This document shows positions 52,428 through 61,700 of a stretch of 64,000 nucleotides of DNA, piece after piece. Made by a program: the position numbers and the translations under genes. Location: positions 62,001 to 126,000 of the forward strand of contig NZ_FNZU01000005.1 in the NCBI RefSeq assembly GCF_900109325.1. The letters run 5' to 3'. Source of the DNA: Alkalibacterium pelagium (lineage in GTDB: Bacteria > Bacillota > Bacilli > Lactobacillales > Carnobacteriaceae_A). The notes under the pieces are model-generated. The model worked only from the letters and a program-made list of their open reading frames with translations. It searched no databases and was not told the origin of the DNA. Numbering within the stretch: the stretch's first letter is position 1; each line of letters opens with the position of its first letter.

Positions 52428-53279
52428 TTAAGTAAGTTTTAACCTTACTAGAGCTTCTACTCCGAAATGATCACTGACGACCGGTCCATTTTTTCCGTCG
52501 AAGGTCACTTTATACTGGTCCACGTCAAAGCCTTTTCCGGCAAAAATATAATCGATCCGCTTGAGATCCGAGTGATCTTCCCAACCATCTATTTCCTTCT
52601 CAACGGTTGCTTCACCTATCTTCACGTCCGCTGTTTCAAAAGCATCATTCAGGAAAGGGGCCGAGCGTCTGACCAGTGCATAGCCCTCATTCTGAACTGA
52701 AGGGTCATTATTGAAATCTCCCATGACGATGGCCGTTTTTCTTTCTTCAGGACGGATCATGTCCAGCGTCTGTGACCATTCATGCTCAAACAGATGTCTG
52801 CCGTTCCCGTCAGTCCACCAGGAATAATGAGCGGACAGAACCGCCCATTGTCTATCCTGATGATCAAAGGAGGCTTTCAGCACTTTACGTGTGTAGTGAC
52901 TGGCATAGTCCTCTGATTCAGAGACCAGCTGACTTTCTGCTTTGAACGGGACTTTGGAGAGAATGGCGACCCCTTCGTCATACAAGTCATATCCGACATG
53001 ATTGGCTGCCCAGCTCCAGTAGTAAGTCAGACCAAGACGCTTCAGTTTCTTGATCAGCAGCCGGGCAAAATTATCTTCTTTTATTGGAACAGCACGTACT
53101 TTTTCTTCAGGAGCAATGAAGGTGTCATCTTTTATTCCCTTGGCATCGATCGTCTGATTGACCTCCTGAAGAGCAATAACATCATATTCTGATTCTGCAA
53201 GCTGCTCAGCTAGAGCATCCAGCTTTTCATAAGGGTCGTCTTCCATCCACGCATGAGTATTCAGTGTTAAAACCTTCAT
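52428..53279 (-). CDS. mapP: EEP-family phosphatase, probable maltose-6'-phosphate phosphatase
   Basis: 283 residues of the endonuclease/exonuclease/phosphatase fold. Catalytic landmarks: N7 (LNTHAW), metal ligand E39 (ALQEV), H151 (LSAHYSWW), D188/N190 (MGDFNN), and D270-H271 (SDHFG). No DNA-binding additions and no signal peptide. The family includes nucleases and sugar phosphatases. Its place 15 bases after a maltose-type PTS gene, in an operon with an alpha-glucosidase and glucokinase, matches MapP, the Enterococcus enzyme that dephosphorylates maltose-6'-phosphate made by the PTS. Free maltose would then go to the GH13 enzyme. Fold is certain; substrate is inferred from context. Confidence 0.8.
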   Translation of the reverse strand: MKVLTLNTHAWMEDDPYEKLDALAEQLAESEYDVIALQEVNQTIDAKGIKDDTFIAPEEKVRAVPIKEDNFARLLIKKLKRLGLTYYWSWAANHVGYDLYDEGVAILSKVPFKAESQLVSESEDYASHYTRKVLKASFDHQDRQWAVLSAHYSWWTDGNGRHLFEHEWSQTLDMIRPEERKTAIVMGDFNNDPSVQNEGYALVRRSAPFLNDAFETADVKIGEATVEKEIDGWEDHSDLKRIDYIFAGKGFDVDQYKVTFDGKNGPVVSDHFGVEALVRLKLT

Positions 53280-53294
53280 TTGTACACTCCTTCT

Positions 53295-55481
53295 TTATTC
53301 CATCACTGACCCAATAAGGTCCGCTGCTTTACTTTCTTCAGTTGCCTTAAGTTTAATTGTCTGTCCATCAGTCAAGTTCGTGAAGACCACTAGTACCGCA
53401 GTCTCCTTACCTTCTTTACTAATTGCTTCGCGGTCCATTTGAGCCAGCTCATCACCCGCTTTCAGTGTCTGTCCTTCTTCAACAAAAAGCTCGAATCCCT
53501 GACCGTTTAATTCTACCGTATCAATTCCCATGTGTACAAGCACATCGATCCCGTCTTCTGTCTGGATTCCGATCGCATGTTTCGTCGGGAAGATGCTGGT
53601 GATTGATCCTGATACAGGTGAAACGATTCTATCCGATAAAGGTGTGATGACATAGCCGTCGCCCATCATTTTCTGAGAGAAGACGTCGTCCGGTGCCTCA
53701 GTGATCGGCTGAACGTATCCGTCTGCAACACTGTAGACAGCTGTTTTTTCTGATTGATTTGTTGAAGATTCCCTCGTCTGATTATGAGCTGTGTCTTCTG
53801 CTAATGCCTTATTCTCATCGATCGTTGAGGCAGGAATGTCTGCATTCGATTCAAGCACATCCAGAATATCAGATTTCAGTACATCCGCTTTCGGTCCGTA
53901 TATCGCCTGAACCCCCGTATCTTTATGAACAAGTCCCATCGCTCCAGCTTTTTTCCAGTTCGCTTCGCTGCCTACTTTATTTGTATCCTTAACTGTTATA
54001 CGCAGTCTTGTCATGCAGGCATCCACATCAGAAATATTGTCTTTTCCACCTAATAGATGAATGATATTGTACACCTGCTGAGAAGCATCAACTGCCTGAG
54101 CTGCGTCCGATCCGTTTGCTTCTCCTTCATAGTTTCCTTTACGCCCAGGTGTGGCATACTGGAACTTACGAATGAGGAAATCTGCCAGGAAGTAAGTTCC
54201 GACAGCAAACAGAACAGTGACCCACAGGAAGTTGATCAAGTCGAGGCCAAGACCCGCTCTCAATGCAAGTGGTGTACGAGTCAGAAGCTCGATATTTCCG
54301 AAGGCGTGGATTCTTAGATTAACAATATCCGCCATGGCAAAAGCTGCCCCCTGAATCAGTGCATAGATGCCGTAGAGCGGCATTGCTGCAAACATGAACA
54401 TGAACTCAAGCGGCTCAGTAACACCAGTAAGGAAAACTGCCAGTCCGGCAGACAAGTACATCGATTTATACTGCTTGCGCTTATCTTTGTCGACATTTTT
54501 ATACATCGCATACGCCAGTCCCATTAAAATACCTGACGATCCAATCATCTGTCCTACTTTAAAACGAGCCGGTACGAAAGTTTCCATGGCATACTGATAT
54601 GTGCTGGTATCTCCAGCCGCGTCAAGGTTGACCAGGTCACGTGCCCATGCCAGCCATAGCGGATCCTGTCCAAATACCAGTGCACCTTCCTGCGCTCCAC
54701 TCAGCACCTCATAGGTTCCTCCAAGTGGCGTATAGTTGATTGGAATGGTCAGCATGTGATGCAGACCGAACGGCAGCAGCAGTCGTTCCAGGGTCCCGAA
54801 CAGGAAGGGAGCCAATATTGGGGCTGTATCCTGTGATTCTGCGATCCATACGCCGAAACTGTTGATTCCGCCTTGGATGACCGGCCAGACAATTGATAGC
54901 ACAACGGCCGCAATCAGTGACCATAAAATAACGACGAAAGGAACGAAACGCTTACCATTGAAGAATGACAAAGCATCCGGTAATTTTCTGAAGTTGTAGT
55001 ATTTATTGAATGCCATCGCACCCATGAATCCGGCAATGATTCCGACGAACACACCCATATTCAAAGCCGGTGCTTCCAGAACTGATGTAAAGTAACCATC
55101 GACCGGAATGTCTGTCCCGAATAGTGTCTGAGTGATTGCTGATTCATCTGCAAGCATGTCTCCAGTGACGCCGAAAATTGCTCCGGTGATCCGGTTAATC
55201 AGAATAAAACTGATTCCGGCAGCGAAGGCTCCGCCAGCTTTATCTTTGGCCCAGCTTCCACCGATAGCCAGAGCGAAGAGGATATGCAGATTTCCAATAA
55301 TCGCCCACCCAATATTCTCGATCACGCTTCCAAAAGCAACCAGGGCTGTCAGATCAGGATTGATCAGCGGAATCGATCCACCGATACTGATCATCAGACC
55401 GGCTGCCGGCATAACGGCAATCACACCCATCAGTGCTTTTCCGAATTTCTGCCAGAACTCAAAGTTCATTATCTTTTTCAT
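53295..55481 (-). CDS. malT: PTS EIICBA permease, maltose/glucose type (MalT-like)
   Basis: 728 residues in C-B-A order. EIIC (about 1-440) has the glucose-family stretch LERLLLPFGLHHMLTIP near 235-255. EIIB (about 465-545) has phosphorylated Cys in VDACMTRLRI. EIIA (about 590-715) has TKHAIGI and the active-site His in VLVHMGIDTVELNG. The operon with an alpha-glucosidase, glucokinase and MapP-like phosphatase points to maltose or a related alpha-glucoside rather than glucose. GGAG precedes the ATG; 15 bases separate it from each neighbour. Its EIIA could also serve the EIICB at 45289. Confidence 0.9.
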   Translation of the reverse strand: MKKIMNFEFWQKFGKALMGVIAVMPAAGLMISIGGSIPLINPDLTALVAFGSVIENIGWAIIGNLHILFALAIGGSWAKDKAGGAFAAGISFILINRITGAIFGVTGDMLADESAITQTLFGTDIPVDGYFTSVLEAPALNMGVFVGIIAGFMGAMAFNKYYNFRKLPDALSFFNGKRFVPFVVILWSLIAAVVLSIVWPVIQGGINSFGVWIAESQDTAPILAPFLFGTLERLLLPFGLHHMLTIPINYTPLGGTYEVLSGAQEGALVFGQDPLWLAWARDLVNLDAAGDTSTYQYAMETFVPARFKVGQMIGSSGILMGLAYAMYKNVDKDKRKQYKSMYLSAGLAVFLTGVTEPLEFMFMFAAMPLYGIYALIQGAAFAMADIVNLRIHAFGNIELLTRTPLALRAGLGLDLINFLWVTVLFAVGTYFLADFLIRKFQYATPGRKGNYEGEANGSDAAQAVDASQQVYNIIHLLGGKDNISDVDACMTRLRITVKDTNKVGSEANWKKAGAMGLVHKDTGVQAIYGPKADVLKSDILDVLESNADIPASTIDENKALAEDTAHNQTRESSTNQSEKTAVYSVADGYVQPITEAPDDVFSQKMMGDGYVITPLSDRIVSPVSGSITSIFPTKHAIGIQTEDGIDVLVHMGIDTVELNGQGFELFVEEGQTLKAGDELAQMDREAISKEGKETAVLVVFTNLTDGQTIKLKATEESKAADLIGSVME

Positions 55482-55497
55482 CTTTTATTCTCCTATT

Positions 55498-56502
55498 CTA
55501 CAAGTTGACGTTTTCATTTTGTGTAACGGTTTCCACTCTGTCTTCCAGAGCAAACGCTAGAGATGCGGCACCAAGTACGCCCGCTTCGTTTTCAAGTGAT
55601 GCTGTTCTGATCGCCGTGCGTGTGGCGATTGTTGGAAACGCATGCCGTTCAAAGTGCGGCGTCACGTAATCAAGAAGCAGCTGGCCGGCTCTGGACACCC
55701 CGCCACCAAGAACAATCGTTGACGGGTTCAGGATATTGGCAATATTGGCACAGGTCTTGCCCAGATAACTGCCTACCTTTTTTAAAACATTATCTGCTAA
55801 TGGATCATTAAATCTAGCCTGGTCGAAAATACTTTTTGCTGTGACCGGCTGACTGTTCCTTATTTTCTGAGCCAGCTGTGACTCCCCGATAAACTGCTCA
55901 GCCTCTTTTCTGGCGACATTGACGATCCCGGTCGCACTGGCTACTGTTTCCAGACAGCCTACCTGACCGCACGTACAGTGAAAACCGTCTGCCTCGACTT
56001 TGACATGACCAATTTCTCCAGCAGTACCATGTGCCCCATGAACCAGCTCCCCGTTGACGATCACTCCGCCCCCGACACCAGTTCCTAAAGTCAGAAAGAC
56101 CACGTGGGGCTCATTCTGTCCTGCTCCCAGCCACTGTTCTCCCAGAGCGGCAACGTTTGCATCATTGTCCAGCTCAAATGGAATCCCAAATGCACGTTCG
56201 ATTTCTTCCCGGACATGGACCGTTTCAGTCCAGTTCAAATTATAGGCTCCGGTTACTGTCCCTTCAGACCTGTTCACAGATCCAGGTGACCCCATTCCGA
56301 TTGCTGCAATATCTTCAGCTGAAAGTGACTGTTCGCTCATTTTTTCCTGAATCGACTGAATGATTGTAGGAACGATACTGCGCCCCTTGTTATGGACAGG
56401 AGTGGGAACGGCCCACTGAGTGACCGTTTCCCCTTTCCGTGTCAAAAAGGCAAATTTAATCGTCGTTCCACCTAAGTCGATGCCAATCGCTATTTTCTCC
56501 AT
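55498..56502 (-). CDS. glcK: ROK-family glucokinase
   Basis: Phosphorylates free glucose released inside the cell. 334 residues. Phosphate loop GIDLGGTTIKFAF (about 7-19), catalytic D113 in ELDNDANVAALGE, GTGVGGGVIVNG near 140-151, H166, and the zinc-binding CTCGQVGC (C176, C178, C183). The frame has no regulator HTH, so it is the kinase and not a ROK repressor. AAAGGAGAAG precedes the ATG. Set between the alpha-glucosidase and PTS genes, it handles the glucose produced by intracellular hydrolysis. Confidence 0.94.
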   Translation of the reverse strand: MEKIAIGIDLGGTTIKFAFLTRKGETVTQWAVPTPVHNKGRSIVPTIIQSIQEKMSEQSLSAEDIAAIGMGSPGSVNRSEGTVTGAYNLNWTETVHVREEIERAFGIPFELDNDANVAALGEQWLGAGQNEPHVVFLTLGTGVGGGVIVNGELVHGAHGTAGEIGHVKVEADGFHCTCGQVGCLETVASATGIVNVARKEAEQFIGESQLAQKIRNSQPVTAKSIFDQARFNDPLADNVLKKVGSYLGKTCANIANILNPSTIVLGGGVSRAGQLLLDYVTPHFERHAFPTIATRTAIRTASLENEAGVLGAASLAFALEDRVETVTQNENVNL

Positions 56503-56517
56503 CTGCTTCTCCTTTGA

Positions 56518-58215
56518 TTAAAGAACGTAATAGTTCGGATCGTGCCAGATTTTCTGCTTGGCTACTTTATACACACGTGATTCGTATGGACGCAGCGTCA
56601 TAACTGTATTCTGAGCATCCGTTACAGTATAGTTGCTTAATTTCAAGTCTCCAAGTTCAAGTTCCTTACTCAGGTCCAAGTCTGTGGTCTCATTAAAGAG
56701 ATTGACGATCACGACATACTCCACCCCTTCGTATGCGCGAAGGTAGGCGTAGACCTTGTCATGTTCCTCTGCAATCAGCTCATAATGCCCGTAGATAAGA
56801 GCGGGCGTGGTCTGTCTCATCTGAATCATTTTCTTGTAGAAATGATAGATTGAATCCGGATCGTTCAATGCCTGTTCCACGTTGATATCCGGGTAGTTCG
56901 GGTTGACGCCGAACCACGGTTGTCCTGTTGTGAACCCGGCTTGAGGCGCATTTGACCACTGCATCGGTGTGCGTGAATTGTCCCGTCCGTTCTTCCAGAT
57001 GTATGCCATGATTTCTTCGTGCGTCGAACCATTTTTCGTTTCAATGTTATACATGTTGATCATACCGACATCATCATAGTCCTCGATCGAGTCGAACTGC
57101 ACATTTGTCATACCGATTTCCTGACCCTGGTAGATGAACGGCGTGCCTTGCATGAAGAAATAGAATGTAGCCAGAGCTTTCGCCGAGGTTTTTCTCAGAT
57201 CCCCATCATTTCCCCAAGTCGATACGCTTCTCGCCAGGTCATGGTTTTCAATAAATAATGCATTCCATCCTCGACCGTCCAGGCCTTTCTGCCAGCGGGT
57301 CATGACCTCTTTCAGTTCCTTCAAGTCAAGTCCGTCGCCATTCGCTCCCCATAAGCCGAGGTGCTCGAACTGGAAAATCATGTTAAAGTAGCCATTCTCT
57401 TCGCCTACCCAGCGGTCTGCATCCTGAATCCTTACCCCATTTGCTTCTCCGACAGTCATGACATCATAGTTGCTGATCGTCCGTTCGGCAAACTCCGAAA
57501 GAAACAGGTCGATCCCAGGCTGATTCATGTGTCCGTCAAAGGAAGGCACGTAATCCTTGTTCAGGGGGTTCGGCATATTCGGATAGCCGTTTTTTTTCTT
57601 GATATGTGAAATGGCATCGACTCTGAACCCGTCGATTCCCTTGTCCAGCCACCAGTTCACCATTTCGTATAAGTGTTCTCTGACTTTTGGATTTTCCCAG
57701 TTCAAGTCAGGCTGCTTTTTTGAAAAGACGTGCATATAGTACTCGCCTGTTTTTTCGTCGTATTCCCAAACCGATCCACCGAAGATAGACTCCCAGTTAT
57801 TAATTTCGGAGCCATCCGGTTTTGCCGGATGCCAGATGTAAAAATCACGGTACGGGTTATCTTTAGATGATCGGGATTCGATAAACCACTCGTGCTCATC
57901 AGAGGTATGGTTGATGACCAGATCCATAATGATTTTCATGCCACGCTTATGTACTTCTTCAAGCAGTTCGTCAAAATCAGCCATCGTTCCAAATTCCTGC
58001 ATGATCCCGTGATAATCACTGATGTCGTATCCGTTATCATCATTAGGCGACTCGTAAACCGGGCTGACCCAGATCACATCGATTCCCAGATCCTTGATGT
58101 AATCAAGCTTTTCAATAATGCCTCTTAAATCTCCAATACCGTCTCCATTTGAATCATAAAAACTGCGCGGATAGATCTGATACGCTACCGCTTTCTTCCA
58201 CCATTGCTTCTTCAT
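56518..58215 (-). CDS. malL: GH13 alpha-glucosidase (MalL-like)
   Basis: Cytoplasmic exo-alpha-glucosidase of 565 residues, subfamily of oligo-1,6-glucosidases and maltases. Nucleophile D200 (GFRVDAI), acid/base E257 (VGEANG), stabiliser D326 (ENHDLAR). The residue after the nucleophile is Ala and the acid/base is followed by ANG. In this group such residues tend to mark alpha-1,4 preference, whereas Val and MPG mark oligo-1,6-glucosidases. A maltase role therefore fits, as an inference. No signal peptide. First gene of malL-glcK-malT-mapP, with its own promoter. Confidence 0.9.
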   Translation of the reverse strand: MKKQWWKKAVAYQIYPRSFYDSNGDGIGDLRGIIEKLDYIKDLGIDVIWVSPVYESPNDDNGYDISDYHGIMQEFGTMADFDELLEEVHKRGMKIIMDLVINHTSDEHEWFIESRSSKDNPYRDFYIWHPAKPDGSEINNWESIFGGSVWEYDEKTGEYYMHVFSKKQPDLNWENPKVREHLYEMVNWWLDKGIDGFRVDAISHIKKKNGYPNMPNPLNKDYVPSFDGHMNQPGIDLFLSEFAERTISNYDVMTVGEANGVRIQDADRWVGEENGYFNMIFQFEHLGLWGANGDGLDLKELKEVMTRWQKGLDGRGWNALFIENHDLARSVSTWGNDGDLRKTSAKALATFYFFMQGTPFIYQGQEIGMTNVQFDSIEDYDDVGMINMYNIETKNGSTHEEIMAYIWKNGRDNSRTPMQWSNAPQAGFTTGQPWFGVNPNYPDINVEQALNDPDSIYHFYKKMIQMRQTTPALIYGHYELIAEEHDKVYAYLRAYEGVEYVVIVNLFNETTDLDLSKELELGDLKLSNYTVTDAQNTVMTLRPYESRVYKVAKQKIWHDPNYYVL

Positions 58216-58279
58216 TTATATTCGTCACTCCATATTCCTGAGATACTCTATAGCCCTGTCATTTATGACAACAGAACTA

Positions 58280-58308
58280 ATATTATCTTCTGAGTAAACG
58301 GCTTTCAA
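58280..58308 (-). promoter_or_regulatory. Promoter of the malL-glcK-malT-mapP operon
   Basis: Minus strand TTGAAA (58303-58308), 17-base spacer, TAATAT (58280-58285). It gives a leader of about 65 bases. No canonical cre or LacI-type operator is obvious. Confidence 0.7.
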
Positions 58309-58410
58309 TACTTTTCTGTCTGTTAACGGTATCAGAATGGATATATGAAAAATGGATGAGGGGAAGTCGCTTAAGGGAGGGGTGGAATCGATGCATGAAC
58401 ATGTATTGGG

Positions 58411-58613
58411 GCCAACTCAAGAGTCTTTCAGTTGTGAGCCGGTTGCTGGCGGTGTAGTAGAACCAGCTCGGTGGTCCTTTCTTCTTGGGTTGGTCGTAAG
58501 ATGCGCCTTGGAACCAGCTCGGTGGTTCCTTCCTGCTTGAGTTGGTCGTAAGACGCATCTTGGAACCCACTCGATGCCTCTTTCCTGCTTGAGTTGGTCC
58601 CGCTGAGCTCGAC
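58411..58613. repeat. Second copy of the 51/52-bp dyad repeat array (about 3-4 units)
   Basis: GAACCAGCTCGGTGG occurs at 58460 and 58511, and a variant (GAACCCACTCGATG) at 58563. The spacings of 51 and 52 and the sequence are the same as in the array at 38432-38894. A degenerate unit may start near 58411. Units again contain the CTTGAGTTGGTCGTAAGA block. It lies between the amylopullulanase terminators and the malL promoter. Confidence 0.8.
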
Positions 58614-58635
58614 AGAATTCCCCAAGCAGCAGACA

Positions 58636-58686
58636 TAAGAAAAAGCAGTGAGCACCTTCTCAAATCCAAGGCTGCTCACTGCTTTT
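58636..58686 (-). terminator. Distal terminator of the amylopullulanase gene
   Basis: Minus strand AAAAGCAGTGAGCA / TGCTCACTGCTTTT, a 14-bp stem followed by TCTTATG. Confidence 0.85.
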
Positions 58687-58702
58687 CATTCAATGTTTTT
58701 AG

Positions 58703-58722
58703 AGCTGGGGCGTACCCCAGCT
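58703..58722 (-). terminator. Proximal hairpin after the amylopullulanase gene
   Basis: Minus strand AGCTGGGG-TACG-CCCCAGCT, a perfect 8-bp GC-rich stem with a UACG tetraloop. It is placed 13 bases after the stop and lacks a strong T-run. Together with the distal hairpin it forms a tandem terminator. Confidence 0.7.
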
Positions 58723-58735
58723 TCCTTTTTATGTC

Positions 58736-61700
58736 TTATTTTTTCTTTTTGACTTGTCTGACCGCGACCCCTGTCAAAAGGCTCACTAGTCCGACTGCTC
58801 CGACTGTCCAGAGCATGGTTGCCGTAGAAGGAAGTCTTTCTCCATTCTGATTACCAGTTTGGGATTTAGAAGAATCGCCTTCCGCTTCGGTAGTCTCCTC
58901 ACCATCCGGGCCATCTAATGGACCATCTGAATTTTCTTGATCGCCATCAACTAGGGATTCTCCACTATCCTGACCACCACCAGTATCCTCAGACGGATCA
59001 GTACCGTCTGCCGATTGACCATCACCCTCATCATCTCTTTCCAAATCAGCCGATTCTTCGCCACCTTCGACAGGATCATCGCCATCGGATCCCTGATCTG
59101 TTCCTGGTTCTGTTTCTCCATCAGGCTGTTCTCCGCTACCTGAGTCAGTTCCTTCATCGCCATCTTCGTCATTCTCTTCAACCGGTTCAATTTCTCTATC
59201 CGTCAGTAAAACCACGGATGCTGTCAGAGGCGCCAGCGTCACACCAAACTGTTCGACTGTAATGCCTTCTGGTCTGGTAATCGCTCGCGTGCCGGCCTGC
59301 TGACTGTCGACCAGGACATGTCCTTCAGTCAAATCAGAATCAAGTGTCAGAGTCCGTACGGAATCATCAGCATTCACAAAGATGTAGTAGCGATCGCCAT
59401 TGGAATCTTCTGCACGATAAGCGATAACCAAGTCTTCGTCCTCGATTTCCGGTGCGTCCACTAGTGACACCATGTCCGCGATGTCTTCCATCGTTCCTTT
59501 ACTGAAGGCATCCGTACTACGTCGCAATGCAATCAGTCCAGACGTGTAAGCCTGGGTCTGCGTATTAATCGGATAAGCGTCAGTATCCGTCACTTTATCC
59601 CATTCAAAGCGGTTGACCGCATCCGTTGAATCATAGGAATCATGAATGAAATACGGGTAAAGGAAGGGATTCCCGTCTTCATCTGTCATAAATGTCGACT
59701 TGTAAGGAACCTGATCGTTTGCTACAGGTTCGATAAAGTCAGGATCACGGTACTGCTTGGTCCGTCCATATTCCTGACCGGCATGGACGAATGGCGTGCC
59801 CTGAGAAGTCAGTACCATCAGATTTCCCAGACGGATACGCTGATGGATTTCTTCCTGGTGGTATTCCGGATCTTTCTGAATGCTTTGAGCGATGACATCA
59901 TGAAGCGTCAGATTGTCGTGCGCCGCGATATAAGGGACCACATCGCCCGGATCCGTCGCCGTAAAGTTGTGCGGATTGGCTGTCAGATTGTCAAAAATCC
60001 GCTGGATGGACCGAGCGCCCCCGGTAATGAAGCGCGGTTCCCCCTCACTGCCGAATCCGGATTTCAGTTCATTTCTGAAGTCATCCGAGAATGATCCGAC
60101 GGCTTGTGTGTGCTGCATCCAGTCCTGATCAGCCGGCATGACGTCTTCATAACCTTCGTCACCGACAAAGGTCCGCCAGCCTTCACCGATCATCAGGATA
60201 TTCGGGTTCAGTTTCTGTGCTTCGTCAAATGCCATCTGAATGCTTTCGGCATCGTGATCGCCCATCATATCAAAGCGGAAGCCGTCGACTTTATACTCTT
60301 CCACCCAGTATGTGATCGAATCGACCAGAATACGGCGGGCCATCTCATGAGTGGTGCCCAGTCTGCCGCCTCCAAAACTCGTTCGTGATGTGCCGTCCGC
60401 ATCCATGAAGTGGTAATAGTTCGGTTCCAGATCCTCAAAAATGTGCTCCCGTGCGGTATGATTGTAGACGACATCGAGAATGACACCCATGCCGCGGGAA
60501 TGGATCGCATCGATCAGATTTTTGAATTCTTCAATACGTCTGGCCGGGTCTTCTGGATTTTCTGAATACATCCCTGTCAAGGAGAAGTAACTCTGCGGAT
60601 CGTAACCCCAGTTATAGTTGGTCTGAGTCGATCCGTACTCCATCATCCGTTCGCCGTTCTCGAATTCATTTGCAAAGAAATAGCTCATGACCGGTAGCAG
60701 CTGAACGTGGGTCACACCCAGACTTTCGATGTAATCGAGTTTTTCTATGAAGGCACTGAATGTCCCGAATTGACTGGTCAGTTCATCTTCAATAGACGGG
60801 TCGGATGTGAAGTCTCTGACATGGATTTCGTAAATGATTGCATCTTCCCGCTTGTCATAGCCGTCGATCTGAGCATAATCCAGTTCCGGGCCGATATCAC
60901 CCGGATTCACGATGGCAGCCTTGCCGACGTAATTATCCGGATCACCGCTGTTCCATGCGGCCATTGAGCGGGCATAGGGATCCAGTGCCAGGACTGTTTC
61001 GCCATTTCTTTCGATTGCAAAATGGTAGAAGTAGCCGGTCACATCGGCCAGTCCCGTGGTGGCTTCATCAAGAACGACACGCCACACGCCTGACTCCTCG
61101 GCAGTCATTTCGATATCATCTCTTACAACGACAGTCTGATCATCTTTATCATATAAAACGACCGTCACTGCGTCGGCACTCGGCGACCAGACTTTCAAAT
61201 CAGCGGTCCCGAATTCGTTGAAAGTCAGACCAAGTTCTCCATCATAGGCATAGAGCGCATCTTTCAGGCGCCATCCCATTCGCGCTTCTGCTTCTGTTTC
61301 ATCAAATGTCACAGTATAAGGAGCACGCTCCACTGAGAAGTCACCGGTCAGACTAACGACTCGTCTCTCATGATTGATAGCTGCATCAAATTTAACCCCT
61401 CGTCCTTCTGCATCGGTCAGCTGAATCGCTTCAAGCAGATTAGCCTCCTCCAGCCCTTCTGTCGAATGGAAGAACACCTCGATTTCTGTTTCAGATATCA
61501 GTTCGGCTCGGATCATGCCGGCTTCACTGACATAGTACGGATTGGTATAAATAGTTTCATCTCCTTCACGCATAAATAGCTGGCTGTGAGCGGACAAGTT
61601 TGAGAACGTGTAGTCCCTGGTCTGAGATCCATCCGCTTTATTCAGGAACAGAAAACCGATCTGACCAGCCTCTTCTGCCAGCGCAAGATTAAAATAAGTT

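Noticed and set aside
55498-56502. ROK-family transcriptional repressor
   Set aside because: No N-terminal helix-turn-helix; the protein begins at the kinase phosphate loop, so it is a glucokinase.
58297-58312. Cre site on the malL promoter
   Set aside because: The GAAAGCCGTTTAC sequence has one base too many at the centre to align with the cre consensus.
58283-58679. Small minus-strand frames across the repeat region before malL
   Set aside because: They are composed of the dyad repeat translated in shifting frames, and overlap the malL promoter and a terminator.
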